From Eublepharis macularius (lineage: Eukaryota; Chordata; Lepidosauria; Squamata; Eublepharidae): a DNA stretch of 64,000 nt. The stretch spans positions 14,270,001-14,334,000 of the forward strand of contig NC_072805.1 in NCBI RefSeq assembly GCF_028583425.1. Reading direction: 5' to 3'. The notes under the pieces are model-generated. The model saw nothing but the letters and a program-made list of their open reading frames with translations. It did no database searches and had not been told where the DNA came from. A program made the translations under genes and the position numbers. Below are positions 35,162 to 46,080 of this stretch, one piece after another; position 1 is the stretch's first letter; each line of letters opens with the position of its first letter.

Positions 35162-35696
35162 CCGGAGTGGCCAAACTGCGGCTCAGGAGCCACATGAGGC
35201 TCTTCTAGACATACTGTGCGGCTCTCAGTGGTCTCTGAGTATCGCCATGGCCATTCATTTTATTTTAGTTTGTTTCCCTCCCTCCCTTTCCTTTCCTCCT
35301 TTCTTTCCATGTCTTTCCCTCTCTTTCCCTTCCTTCCTTCTCTCTTTCCATGTCTTTCATATTTTCAATAAAAATGATGGGGTTGCCCGGTCTGACTCAG
35401 AAAATACCTGGGGACTTTGGGGGTGAAGCCTAGCAAGGACGTGACATCACTTTTGTGATGTCACTTCCAAGTCAAAGGTCAAGTGATGGCTCTTCCCAAG
35501 CGCCACCCCTTCTGATGATGTCACTTCCAGCATACTAACCCAAAACTCCACCCCTTCCTGTGATGTCACTTTCAGGACACCCCCCCCCAAACCCACCTCT
35601 TCCTCTGAAGTCACTTCAACGCATCATCTTGAGGCTCTCAAACATCTGACGTTTATTCTATGTGGCTCTTACATTAAGCAAGTTTGGCCACCCCGG
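35162..35696. mobile_element. hAT-type non-autonomous element, 535 bp
   Basis: It is flanked by the perfect 8-bp duplication CACTAGAG (35154-35161 and 35697-35704). The ends CCGGAGTGGCCAAACTGCGG and AGTTTGGCCACCCCGG are inverted repeats of the common GGTGGCCAAAC hAT type. Inside are several GATGTCACTTCC-like repeats (about 35430-35625) and a CCCT/CTTTCC-rich stretch. Confidence 0.85.
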
Positions 35697-36404
35697 CACT
35701 AGAGGAAAATGCCTCTGCTAGAGGAACAGACGCAAGGGATCCCACCTCCGTTCTCCACCAGACTTGGAGGTCTAGAATACCAGTTTTGCCTGGGGGCAGA
35801 GATGGGACAGAACCCCAGAGATGCACCCCCTTATCTTGCCGTACATGTTCAATATTTGTTTCTCCGTCTGAAGAAGAGCCGAAGCACATCCACCTCCCAC
35901 CTAGATTCAACTGAATGGACTGTGGAGGGGGGCAGCGTGCTTACGGGGCAAGCTGTCCTCCAAACCCTTTTCTGTGCATTTTATGATCTGGACCGAAAGG
36001 CAGCCACTCTGCAGCCAAATTGTTCTCCCAGGAGTTCACGAGAGCCTGCTTTGCTTACGCATCAGGCGGGCGAGTGATGATGATTAAAAATGAACAGGCT
36101 CCAATGTACAAATACTCTCCCTTCAGACCAAGATCTGGGACGACACCATGATCTTGGAGGATGGGCAGGCTCGAGCCAAACTGCAAGGAATTAAGAGCTC
36201 TGCAGAGACTGGCTGATAACTTTGCCCCCCCCCCCCTTCCAAACGCTTTGGGCATCATGACAGCTGACGAACGCCGCCCCATCTCCTCTGGGTCCGACTT
36301 CAAGAGTCAAAGCCTCCCTCGACCCAGCACATTTTATAGAAGAGGGTTTGCAGCGTCAGGTTTGGACCAGGCTTCTATTCACGCCGATACCAACAGTAAC
36401 TTGA

Positions 36405-36560
36405 AGGACAGTGTAGGGCAGTGGTTAGAGTGCTGGGCAGGGGTCTGAGACTCTCTGGTTCAAATCTTGCTCTCTGCCACAAAAACCGATGAGTGGCCTT
36501 GGGCTGGTCACTCCCTCTCAATCTAGCCTCTCTCGCAAGGCTGTTGGGAGGAAACGCAGT
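36405..36560 (+). repeat. MIR/CORE-like SINE, copy
   Basis: A box GCAGTGGTTAGAGTGCTGG, B box TGGTTCAAATCTTG, then a GAGTGGCCTTGGGCTGGTCA core and CTAGCCTCTCTCGCAAGG. The tail is lost. Confidence 0.7.
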
Positions 36561-36726
36561 AGGTGGGTTTCAACAAGGCTTCTCCCACCAGAGGAAAGTG
36601 CCTCCGTTAGCGGAAGGGATCCAAGTCTACATGCCTGTTGATGAGACGGGGTGTTCCTTGGTGTGCAAGAGGTCTGTTCATCTGGACTTGGTACAAGACT
36701 GCGAACACTGAGCTCAGGGGGCATCC

Positions 36727-36950
36727 AAGAGTCCAGTGGCATATTGGTTAGAGTGTGGGGCTAGGAGATGGGAGACCCAGGTTCGAATCCCCATTCAGCC
36801 CTGGAGCTCATTGAGTGGCCTTGGGCGAGGCATTCTCTCTCAGCCTAGCCTACTTCACAGCATCGCTGTTAGCACTGAAATGGGAGCGAGGAGAACCACG
36901 GATGATGCCGAGATCCTCAGAGGAAAAGTTGGATTAAAAAATGAACTAAG
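36727..36950 (+). repeat. MIR/CORE-like SINE, good copy
   Basis: A box TATTGGTTAGAGTGTGGGG, perfect B box GGTTCGAATCC, then a GAGTGGCCTTGGGCGAGGC core and CTCTCAGCCTAGCCTACTTC. This is the best-preserved head of the family in the window. It could look like a tRNA gene to a scanner but continues into the SINE core. Confidence 0.8.
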
Positions 36951-37665
36951 ATACTCTGGAGGACTTTGTGCAAGGGCAGGCGGGTGGTCCTGGAAGTCTG
37001 ACCTGCAGAAGTTTAGAATCTTAGGAGATTCTTTCTTTTTATTTTTTTAGAAGCTGCCAAAATAAAGTGGCTGTTGAAGAATTACGCACATTTTTACTGC
37101 AGAACATGAACATTTTCTTCTTCTTTTTTTGTGTGGGAGAGCAGCTTACTGGAAAATGCCCCCCAACAAGAGAATAACTTGGCTAAGCACAGGAAAAATC
37201 TGGAAGGGGTTTAAAGTGGGACACGGGGAACTTTGTGATGGATAGCAACTGGGAGATGAAACGAGGGAGAGCCAAGTTTTCAATTGTATACACTTGTAGA
37301 AGAGCTAAAAAAATAAAATCAACTTGTCTTTCTGCCACGACTGGCATGGAAGAGCACAGCAGTGCTCCTCCGTTACTCTGTGAAAGGAGAACAGCATGCT
37401 GAGAAACGCCCACATGTACACGGACCCAAACCTGGGGAACAGCAAACCAGGCTATCCTGTAACCCTGGTTTGCAAACTAGTACTTGAACTGCGCTATCAA
37501 ATTGTGGTTTGCAAGGGAACCATGGTTATCTTTTTTCAAACATGTAAAGTGAAACTGTGTTTCACACTATCCAAGGAAAGGGTGAAATTTGCCGTGGCTA
37601 AGTTTCGAGGCTGGTTCTTCACAGGGAACGGTTGCAAGTGTACCAGCGCTGTAAATTTTGTCCTA

Positions 37666-38299
37666 GGCCGATTCCAGATGGCCAGAAATTGTGGTTTTTC
37701 TGCGGAAATAATCGCTTACCGGCCACGCGTTCACTTTCGTCTCCATCCGCTTTGTCTCGCAGCGTGCCGTGCCATCCCGCTTCCGGATGTTCGCACGGCC
37801 AACTGAGGTACCCAGGATTGGTTGTTTCCTCCCCGTGACAGTTGATGTCGGGGGGCCTTCATTGGTTCACATTTCGTTTTTTTTAAAAAAAATTTTTTTT
37901 ACGTGTTTTGCACAAATGCGCAAACGCGCAGGTATGCGAATATGCAGCATCGACTTTTGTGCACTTTTGTGCGTTTGTGCATTTGTGCGCATTTGCGCAG
38001 TTTGATGTGCGCAAACGTGCGACTGCGCAAATGGCGCCCGGTTTAAAAAAAAAAATTAAGGGAATATTGTTGCCGGCCGGCTGGCAAAGGAAGGAGGGAA
38101 AGGGGAGGGCCTCTCCGCGGCGACGAAGCGTCCAGAAGTGTGCAAACCCACAATACTGCGTTCACACCGTCCGCTTATAGAGCGCAACTGAGCGCCATGG
38201 ACCGCAGGTAAGCCGGGACGGGAAATTGTGGGTTTTTATGAGTGAGGTTGCTGAAAAAGCGAAAGCACTCGCTCTATTTGTGCCCATCTGGAATTGGCC
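37666..38299. mobile_element. CpG-rich inverted-repeat element, 634 bp
   Basis: The ends GGCCGATTCCAGATGG and CCATCTGGAATTGGCC are inverted repeats with one mismatch. The interior is unusually CpG-rich with TGCGCAAA/TTTGTGCG word repeats (about 37905-38035). No clear target duplication. Non-coding; a DNA transposon derivative of unsettled family. Confidence 0.65.
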
Positions 38300-38919
38300 C
38301 TGGTTAGAGGGAGATCTTGAGTACCCATTTAATGATGGTTCAGATAGGAAGCAGCTACCCCCGACTGGTTCGAATCCCCAATGTCTCTCACAACTATTCC
38401 CCCAGGGAGGGAATGCAGGAGTGACCTGAAGTATCAGTTTTCCTCCCCACAACAGGAAGAGCTCCTTGCCTGATGGAAGGATTGAGTCATGGTGTCATGT
38501 TGCTGCTGGCCAAGCTTTTGGGGTGGAATGGGAGGAGAAAAGTGAGGAAAATTGCAAGCCCCCCTGTAGGAGACCTCTGCATGCAGCTTGGCTCGCTCGC
38601 TGGGGTCAGAGTGCTGCTCAGAACATTATATATAAAAGGCCTCACTGAAGCAACAGAATGCATGATTTCAGTTGTGGCGGCAGGGGCAGGAGTGGTACAA
38701 TCGGGGCCTTTTCCTGTTGTGACTCGGCGGAATTTCTTCCGCAGGGAAGCCTTCCTGGTTGACTCCCTTCTGAAGTTCAGAAGACCTGCAAAGACAGCCT
38801 TTGGATTCAGGAATGACTTTTGGATCTCTGCTGGGATTGCAGTGCTGATTTCAGGGCCTGCAGATAATTTCTGGCAAGCAACAGCTTGAATCCTTCCTTC
38901 CAGGTAGTTTGGTTTTATT

Positions 38920-39365
38920 CAGGGCTGGTGGCAGCACACAGACAAGCTGGGGCAGCTGCCAGGGCCCATGGCTTCAGTTGGGCTCCACTGCTGCTGACTC
39001 CCTACTCGCACAGCCTTCACTCACACCCTTCCACTGCCTGCGAGTGCTTTGTCCCCTCTGCTTCCAGCTGCACATACTGCCTAGTGCTTTCGGATAAGGG
39101 CATGTGGGCGGTGCACAAAGCATCAGCATTCCTGGTGGCCGTAGCAGTGGCACTCCGAGCTGTACCCGCCACCCAGCACCATCGGGGAAAGGCTGTGCAG
39201 TGTGGGCAGCTGTGACTGCAGGTGGTAGGAGAGCTTGCAAGGGGGCAAAGTGAAGATGCACAGGCAGGCGGGGGCATGTGGGTGGGAGGGCAATCAGGGG
39301 GCCTAGTCGGGCATGGGGGGCCCTAAACACTGCCCAGGGTTCTCCAAAGCCTGGAACTGGCCCCG
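38920..39365. mobile_element. hAT-like non-autonomous element
   Basis: CAGGGCTGGTGGCAG at the left and GGAACTGGCCCCG at the right, flanked by GTTTTATT (38912-38919) and ATTTTATT (39366-39373), a 7 of 8 match. The inverted ends are degenerate, so it is older than the elements at 41354 or 57938. Confidence 0.55.
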
Positions 39366-39863
39366 ATTTTATTGCAAGGCTGGTTACGAACTGCACGGCT
39401 GCTTCACGAGTCTGGCTGAGCTGGCAAAACGGGCAAACGTACCACTGTACAAATGAAGGTTGGTTCCAAAAGCGGCAGCAGAATGGTACTGCTGTTGGGA
39501 GAGGAGGGGTGAGATATTTGCTGATTCCACCCTCCTACTGAACCTCCTTCCCCATTTTGCCCCTGAAGCTATTTGGCCTCCCCTGCCGAATGTCAGAGGG
39601 GTCAACCAGCTGCAGTAGGAAGGGGGAAGCCGAAGAGCGTCGATTTGTGGCTTTCATGATGATCAGGACTCAGCCCTGACTAAACACAGATAGTGAATGG
39701 CTACGGAAGGATATATGGAAAATTTCTGCCTTGGTGGCAGCACGGGAGGGACGGAAGAGGAGGAGTGTGGCCTCAATGCTCCCCAAACTTCAATTTCATC
39801 TCACAATTGCAAACAATTGCCCAGTGGTTTAACTGGCATGCTCGGGAATGTACAGACACTGAC

Positions 39864-40048
39864 CTCTGGGTAGCCTCCAACATCATGAACGTCTATGCCG
39901 AGGAAGTGGCCCAGCCCGTGCGGCATGAAGACCGCCCCCAGGTGAACCTTCACCATGTCATCCACGTTGCCCTGGAGGATGCCAATTTTAGTGAGCTCTT
40001 CCAGGTGGACTCGGTCTGCCAGACGATGCATGTCGGGCCAGGCAACCC
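39864..40048 (-). CDS. PEPD: PEPD coding exon with active-site histidine
   Basis: 185 bases between acceptor CTCTCTCTCAG and donor GAG/GTCAGT; it completes a split glycine codon and ends in phase 0. It reads [20 protein letters not shown], then [30 protein letters not shown] and [11 protein letters not shown]. The last histidine of HGLGH corresponds to human H370, a metal ligand; the HGLGH motif is typical of M24B enzymes. Introns of 5.1 kb and 15.3 kb flank it. Confidence 0.97.
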
Positions 40049-40404
40049 CTGAGAGAGAGCAGAAGGAGACAGTCAGCAGTGGCCACTGGGGAGACGCAGG
40101 CGTCAAAAGATTTCCAGATCCATGCCACTGGATGCAGGGCGCTGCTTGGCTTATTTTACCAAAAATGGGGGGGGGGGGGTCATTTACATTGCAAATGATA
40201 TTTCAAATTAAAAGGAGTCTACGGCAAGCAAGCACACGGAAAAAACAACAACAAAATACTGAAGATGTTAACAAGAGCCTTTTTTTAAAAAAAACCACAT
40301 ACCTGGGGCCACTTAACAGTAGGTGCTCCATGTGATCAACTAAAGTCAACACTCTTAATTATTTTTGGCAATGCACAACAATTCTCTTGAGGGCACATTC
40401 AGGC

Positions 40405-40490
40405 TGCAATCTGAAGAATGCATCTCTGGGAGCAAGCCCCACTGAATTAAATGGGACTTACTTCTGAGTAAATATGTATCGAGTGGATTG
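40405..40490 (+). repeat. Short imperfect palindromic repeat
   Basis: The sequence from GGCTGCAATCTGAAG through CATCTCTGGGAGCAAGCC to GACTTACTTCTGAGTAAA is a type seen again near 20745 and, as a variant, near 56150. Abundant in squamate DNA; family not named. Confidence 0.5.
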
Positions 40491-40724
40491 TTAGTTTGCC
40501 CCACCTAAGAGTTTGGCAACTACTGCGTTGTTTCAGCGTGGGGAGCTCTGGGTTGAAAGCTCTGATCAGTCATGAAGTTCTGAAGTTCCCTAGCCAACCT
40601 TCAGATAGCCGCTCTCAGCCTAGTCTACTCCACAGGACTGTTGTGAGGGTAAAGGAACGGCACAAATGAATAACACTCATATGGATTTTAATTAGGGGTT
40701 TTATCTGATCAGCTTTTTAATAGT

Positions 40725-40859
40725 GTCTGATTCTGTATGAGTTTTTTATGCTGCTTATATCCAATGGCTTTTTAAAATATTGTGATGTTTTTAAATTGTA
40801 AGCTGCTTCGAACAGGACTCTGTTGACACAGAAATATCCCAAATAAATAAATAAATAAT
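40725..40859 (+). repeat. L2-like LINE 3' tail
   Basis: An AT-rich run, then ATTGTAAGCTGCTTCGAACA and a terminal AAATAAATAAATAAAT. This is the usual 3' end of L2-type LINEs in reptiles. No coding part is present. Confidence 0.6.
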
Positions 40860-40984
40860 GCGTATCCATCCTATCTATGGGGATTAAGGAACAGCTGCAA
40901 TGTTCACCTTGTGGTTTCTCAACTCCCAAAGAGTGCAAAATTTAGCAATGTTCTTACACCAGCACCTCCACCTCACCCTAAGGG

Positions 40985-41085
40985 ACCCACCTACCACCTG
41001 ATCTTTTAACTGGAGAAGCTGGGGATTGAACCGGGGACCTTTGGCTTGTCAAGTAGATGTTCTGCCACTGAGCCACAGCCCCTTC
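40985..41085 (-). repeat. tRNA-headed SINE fragment, reversed
   Basis: Minus strand: A box CTCAGTGGCAGAACATC, B box GGTTCAATCCCC, then TCCAGTTAAAAGATCAGG. Same family as 42640 and 47500. Confidence 0.65.
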
Positions 41086-41329
41086 CCCTCAAACTGAGTA
41101 CCCTTCGGTGGGTACCTACATGGGACTCGCTGCCCCTACCCACACCCACACACTGCCTCAGGCTTGGAAGGCCTCAGGTTTGGCCTCAGGGCACCTCAGG
41201 AGCCCCAAACACGCACAACGTCTACATGTAAAGATACTGCTGTGCTGACAAATCAAAAGGGAGGGAGGCAGAGCAGAGGGTGGTACTGGGCCAGAAAAAT
41301 GGGGTCCAAACTAAGCCCCGACAGTGTTG

Positions 41330-41960
41330 GCAGCAACTTTGTATACTGGTTTGCAGGGGCCATTTTGTAGAAAAAGAGCGGGAGGAACTCATTAGCATAG
41401 CTCATTAGCACAGCTCATTAGCATATGCCACACTTCTTGCCATCACCGGAAGCGTGTCATTAGCATAACTGATTTGCATATGCCACACCCCGTGACATCA
41501 CCTATTCCAGCTGTTTTGGACCCAATCCTGGCCATTCAGGGCCGAAATTGGGCACAAAATGGCAAAAGGGGGCTGAAAATGGCTGAAAAGGAGCTCACAA
41601 TGGTCAGGATTGGGCCGCTGCTGAGCGGGAGAGTGATCCACCACCTGTCAGAGGCCCGATCCAGGCCGTTTCGGCCCCAATCCAGGCTGAAATGGGCCCA
41701 AAAAGGCTGAAAGTCAGGTGGGTGGGGCCACTTGACATGTGACCTCTTTGGGGAACTGCCAGAACTGCGTTCCTGTGCATTCTCCCTTGAAATGAGCCCT
41801 GCTGGTTTGAGTGTCTGAGGTTTGAATCCTCTCTCTGCCACTGAAGCTCGCTGGTGGACTTTGGGCCTGACACACACCCTTGAGCCAAACCTACCTCACA
41901 AAATTGTGAGGATAAAATGGAGCTGAGGGGAACAATATAAGCCATTTTGGGTCACGTTTG
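41330..41960 (+). repeat. MIR/CORE-like SINE split by a hAT element
   Basis: After the hAT element the SINE runs GGTTTGAATCC, then GACTTTGGGCCTGACACAC, CCAAACCTACCTCACAAAAT and GTGAGGATAAAATGGAG. The target duplication CTGGTTTG lies in its A-box region, so the hAT element inserted into the SINE. Confidence 0.6.
41354..41801 (-). mobile_element. hAT-type non-autonomous element, 448 bp
   Basis: It is flanked by the perfect duplication CTGGTTTG (41346-41353 and 41802-41809). The ends CAGGGGCCATTTTGTAG and GAAATGAGCCCTG match those of the copy at 57938, which lies in the opposite orientation. Shared interior landmarks are TTAGCATATGCCACAC, GATTGGGCC and AGAACTGCGTTCCTGTGC. Confidence 0.9.
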
Positions 41961-42639
41961 GGGGGAAAGGAGGTGTGTCAATGAAGGAAATATGAAACTG
42001 GGGCGCATCTGGGCCAAAGAACTAGCCCCGCGTGCCAAGAAAACAGTTGGCCTGGCACGCTGCTGCTTAGTAATAATAATATGTTTATTGCTTTTCCGGC
42101 CGAAGCCATAAGCCATACAAACACCAACAAAATATGAACTGTACACTTGAACATACCCAATTCATATAGACATAACTCGTCATTATCACTTTCAACTTAG
42201 TAGGTGTGCCACGGATTGCCTCCCCTGCCTCCGAGAACTGCCACCAACACCATGTGTTCCTGCTGAAGTCTGAGCTACCAAAGCAAACGGGCAGCCTCTT
42301 CTCTCCCTCCCTCCCTCCTTCCTCTTCATCTTCAAGGTGACCAGACCAAGCTCACCTGGGAATAGTTATCTGTATCATCCTGCCATGTGATAAGGGATGG
42401 AGGGGGGATTACCAGATAGCAAACTGAGATATGTGAGAACTCATCTGGGAGCCAGACTCTGTGTATCACTCCGCCAAACAGTAAGGAGGATTTTTCGAGA
42501 TCAAGCGGTGTGTAGTAAAATGGACCTCTGAAACAGTCCGCTCCCTGTCAATTGAGAATAACCACCCCACATGAGACATTAAAACCCCTATGCACAGGTA
42601 TGTGAGCACCCCCCCCCCCCATCTTCAGTACTCTCACAC

Positions 42640-42815
42640 ATGAAGCTGCCTTATCCCACGTCAGGCCATTGATCTATCGAGGCGAGCTTTGTCTTTGTGA
42701 CTCTCCAGGGTCTCACGTAAAGGTCTTTCACATCTTTTTAACTGGAGGTGCCAAGGACTGAACCTGCAGCCTTCTGCATGTAAAACAAATGCTCTACCTC
42801 TGAGCTACAGGGGCC
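42640..42815 (-). repeat. tRNA-headed SINE, reversed
   Basis: Minus strand: CTCAGAGGTAGAGCATTTG (A box), GGTTCAGTCCTTGG (B box), CCTCCAGTTAAAAAGATG, CTGGAGAGTCACAAAGACAA and a GATAAGGCAGCTTCATG end. A near-complete copy. Confidence 0.75.
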
Positions 42816-42829
42816 CCTCCAGCAGCTAG

Positions 42830-43719
42830 CAACCCCCTTTATTATTAAACCAGTGCACCATTAAAAAATAATAACAAGCTCTATCACACTTATCCAAAAC
42901 CAGGCACTAAAAATGAGCCAGGAAAAAGTGTTAGTAGTTTTGGTGACATGAAACACACCACTCTGCTCAGAATTGTACATGTGCAGGGCTCTTTCCCACT
43001 GCAGGCCACCACGCTGCAATGCCTTCACTTGCTCCACTTGACGTGTGTGTGCATGTCTGTTGAGTTCTCCTCAATGGGACAGCCGCCGTACGAAGGTAAC
43101 TGGGGCTAAGGCTTAGCAAGAAGCATTTTCTTTGTTCAGATCTGGCATGCTCACACAAGAGTCAGCAGTTTGTAAATCCAAGAGCCCTTCCAAATTTAAA
43201 TCTGCTTTACCCCCCTCGGTAGTCGAGACTGCTTTGGGGGTGGGTGGGATGGGGCGTTGTGCTCTAATTATGGTAACACAGTTCTTTCCCCCCTTTTCTT
43301 TTCCCTCTCCAAGATGTGCTGAAAGTCGAAGAAGGCAGGAATACTCCCATAGCTCAGCACCAATAAAAATCAAGCCCCTCGTCACACGTCTCTGGAATAA
43401 AGGCTAGTAGCAGAATGGCCTTGTGCGAGAATAGGCTGTAGGCATCACATCTGTTCGACATTACCATCTTACCCAAATCCAAATGAATCTCAGGGAGCTT
43501 TCTGCATGCCAGCTTCAATCCCTGCTTGTGGACTATTTGGAGGACAAGCTCTGATAAGTCCTTTCTGTGTGGCCAGCAGTGGACGGAGCTCAATGGGAGC
43601 TAACATGTACACTCCACTCCTGTGTGGTAAAGGGTGCCTGCACTGATTTCAGCAGCCAGGGCCAGCCCCGTGCATGCAGCATTTGACCATGCTGTTCTTG
43701 ACAGTGTCAGGAAATGGGA
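42830..43719. other. PEPD intron: no gene recognised
   Basis: No exon-like block found on either strand, and no clear repeat border. Confidence 0.4.
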
Positions 43720-44271
43720 CGAGTTAGAATCCAGACGAGTTAGCCGTGTTAGACTGTAGTCACAAAATAGTAAAGAGTCCAATAGCACCTTTAAAACTAA
43801 CCAACTTTATTGTAGCATAAGCTTTCGAGAACCACAGCTCTCTTCGTCAGATGCATCATCAGCTTTCGAGAACCACAGCTCTCTTTGTCAGATGCATTGT
43901 CAGCTTTTGAGAACCGCAGCTCTCTTTGTCAGACAAAGAGAGCAGTGGTTCTTGAAAGCTGACGATACATCTGACAGAGAGAGCTGCGGTTCTCAAAAGC
44001 TTATGTTACAATAAAGTAACATCTGACGAAGAGAGCTGTGGTTCTTAAAAGCTGACGATACATCTGACAAGGAGAGCTGCGGTTCTCGAAAGCTTATGTT
44101 ACAATAAAGTAACATCTGACGAAGAGAGCTGTGGTTCTTGAAAGCTGACGATGCATCTGATGAAGAGAGCTGTGGTTCTCAAAAGCTGACGACGAGAACT
44201 GTGGTTCTCGAAAACATGCTACAATAAAGTTGGTTAGTTTTAAAGGTGCTACTGGACTCTTTACTATTTTG
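43720..44271 (-). repeat. Expanded hairpin retroposon, 552 bp
   Basis: It is flanked by the 11-bp duplication AGGAAATGGGA (43709-43719 and 44272-44282). The 3' signature of the family (reverse complement of GTTAGACTGTAGTCAC) is at the left end and AGTAGCACC-like ends occur on both sides, so it lies on the minus strand. The middle holds many copies, in both orientations, of a unit around GAGAACCACAGCTCTCTTCG joined by GACGATACATCTGA and GCTTATGTTACAATAAAGT. Other copies have only one pair of arms. Confidence 0.8.
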
Positions 44272-44282
44272 AGGAAATGGGA

Positions 44283-45127
44283 AGTCTTTCTTTGAAGCAG
44301 GAGTCCTTGCTGGCTACCGATTTAGTAGCCCCCCCCAAAGCAGCCACTGAAAACCTGGTTCTGTGTGGTAAGGACATTACACTGCATGTGTACCATTTGT
44401 AACCTGAAACCATATCGATAAGGAAGTCCACACGGATGGCTTCAAGATATGCACGTGGCATGGAGCTTCTGGTCAGGGGCCACTGTTCTGAAGTCACAAA
44501 GCTTTGAAAGGCGTCCTGCCCACATTTCAGTGCAGAACATGGTGAACAATTCATCTCCTTGTGGATTTTAGTTTTCATTTTTAAAAAAGGTTCCTTATGG
44601 CTCTGATTATATACTTGAAATATCAGAGGCTAGAGGACTGGCAAAATAAGATTTTTCCAGCAGTTCAGGGTGTGGCTTCAGTGCTCTGCATGACTCCTTA
44701 TCCATCAAAATGAAAGGGGGGAAATGCAAAGCTCTACAAGTTAGGGAATCCAGATTGCCTGGGGCAAATGTGAATGTATTTTTGCCACTGCCTAGCGAGC
44801 CTAGTCTTACTTGGACGCCTCCCCCCCATGTATTAACCAGCGCCAACCCTACTTACTTTTGGTAGCATAAATACTGACTTTTTAAAATGTCCTAACCCTT
44901 GCTCTCAGATTGATTTGCAATTGTGACTTCCACCCCCCATTGCCTTCATCACCACAGAAAACAACCACGAAATGCAATCCAAAGATCTTGTGCTATTACA
45001 AGGACTATGCTGAGGGATTGTCCACAACCTATGAACAAATATATTCCAGAAAGGCTAGTACCATGCCATGCAAATCCTTCAGCTGCAAACTGCGGTGCAT
45101 CTAATCGAATAAACTTAGTATGCCTCG
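44283..45127. other. PEPD intron: no gene recognised
   Basis: No exon, RNA gene or clear repeat seen. Confidence 0.4.
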
Positions 45128-45139
45128 ATCCTACACTTA

Positions 45140-45848
45140 AGGTAAAGGTAGTCCCCTGTGCAAGCACCGAGTCATTACTGACCCATGGGGGGACGTTGCT
45201 GTCAGAGTGTCAGTTCGCTTGTCAGTTCCCTAACCAGAGCTACGCCATATTCACATGCTATAATCTGTAGTTGTTTAGTTTTCTCCCTCCAGGCCCAGGT
45301 GCTGCCCAGGCCGCATATATCTATGGGAGCGAAGAATTCTTATCAGCCCATTCCGGTCGACCTTGACGTCCTCGCCTTCCCAGGGCTTCTAGACAGGACT
45401 AAGGGGGGAGGCTGGGAATGGGTGTTTGAAGTGTTGTTACTGTCATTTTATGCGTCATTCTCAACAAAGCTTTCGTTCAGCCAAGGCTTTCCTAGTCCTT
45501 GGCATATGGACACTTGTATCCTGAGCATTGTCTTTCAATAAACCTTTTGGAATCAAGAAACTTTGTGCTTCTTGCAGAAGGGGGAGACGAACTCTAGATA
45601 ACTGCGATTCCATATTCTGACCGTCGCACCACGACGTTTTCTTGGCAGACTTTTTACGGGGTGGTTTGCCATTGCCTTCCCCAGTCCTCTACACTTTACC
45701 CCCAGGAAACTGGGTACTCATTTTACCGACCTCGGAAGGATGGAAGGCTGAGTCAACCTTGAGCCGGCTTCCACCGGGATCGAACTCAGTTTGTGAGCAG
45801 AGCTTGGACTGCAGTACTGCAGCTTACCACTCTGCGCCACGGGGCTCT
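45140..45848 (-). repeat. Sauria-type SINE carrying an inserted LTR
   Basis: Minus strand: head GAGCCCCGTGGCGCAGAGTG near 45846 down to the RTE-like tail near 45141. The composite is flanked by the perfect 12-bp duplication ATCCTACACTTA (45128-45139 and 45849-45860). The SINE body is split by the LTR at 45200-45622 and reads on across it when compared with the intact copy at 13857. Confidence 0.88.
45200..45622 (+). mobile_element. Solo LTR (gypsy-like) inside the SINE
   Basis: 423 bp from TGTCAGAG to TTCTGACC, interrupting the SINE. The flanks GTTGC (45195-45199) and GTCGC (45623-45627) are a 5-bp duplication with one mismatch. It carries a TATA-like CATATATCTATGG and a polyadenylation signal AATAAACC (about 45538). 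TGTCAG/CTGAC ends resemble those of the chromovirus at 2745, but the interior differs, so it is a related family at most. No internal region remains. Confidence 0.75.
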
Positions 45849-45898
45849 ATCCTACACTTACGCTGTAGGAAAATTTGTACCTTCAAGCAGTGAACTCT

Positions 45899-46080
45899 AG
45901 TGCGTCCCATCAAGTTGCAGCCACCTTACGGGTACCCCTCAAGGGGATTCTAAGTCAAGAGATGTTTAGAGATGTTTTGTCCTTGTTTGCCTCTGCATAG
46001 CCTGGACTTCCCTGCTGGTCTCCCATTCAAGTATTAACCAGGGTTTGCCCTGCTTAGCCTGGGCCGTCTCGGTCAGGGCT
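45899..46080 (-). repeat. 5S-rRNA-headed SINE, degraded
   Basis: On the + strand GGTCTCCCATTCAAGTATTA, then ACCAGGGTTTGCCCTGCTTA, is the reverse of the 5S-derived head; the RTE-like tail remnant lies near 45905-45950. More decayed than the other three copies. Confidence 0.65.

Noticed and set aside
36735-36800. tRNA-like A and B boxes (also near 13870, 47510, 49180, 58650 and 59220)
   Set aside because: No cloverleaf can be completed and each continues into a SINE body.
38473-39396. Several 100-140 codon frames on both strands
   Set aside because: They overlap a hAT-like repeat and show no domain or conserved composition.
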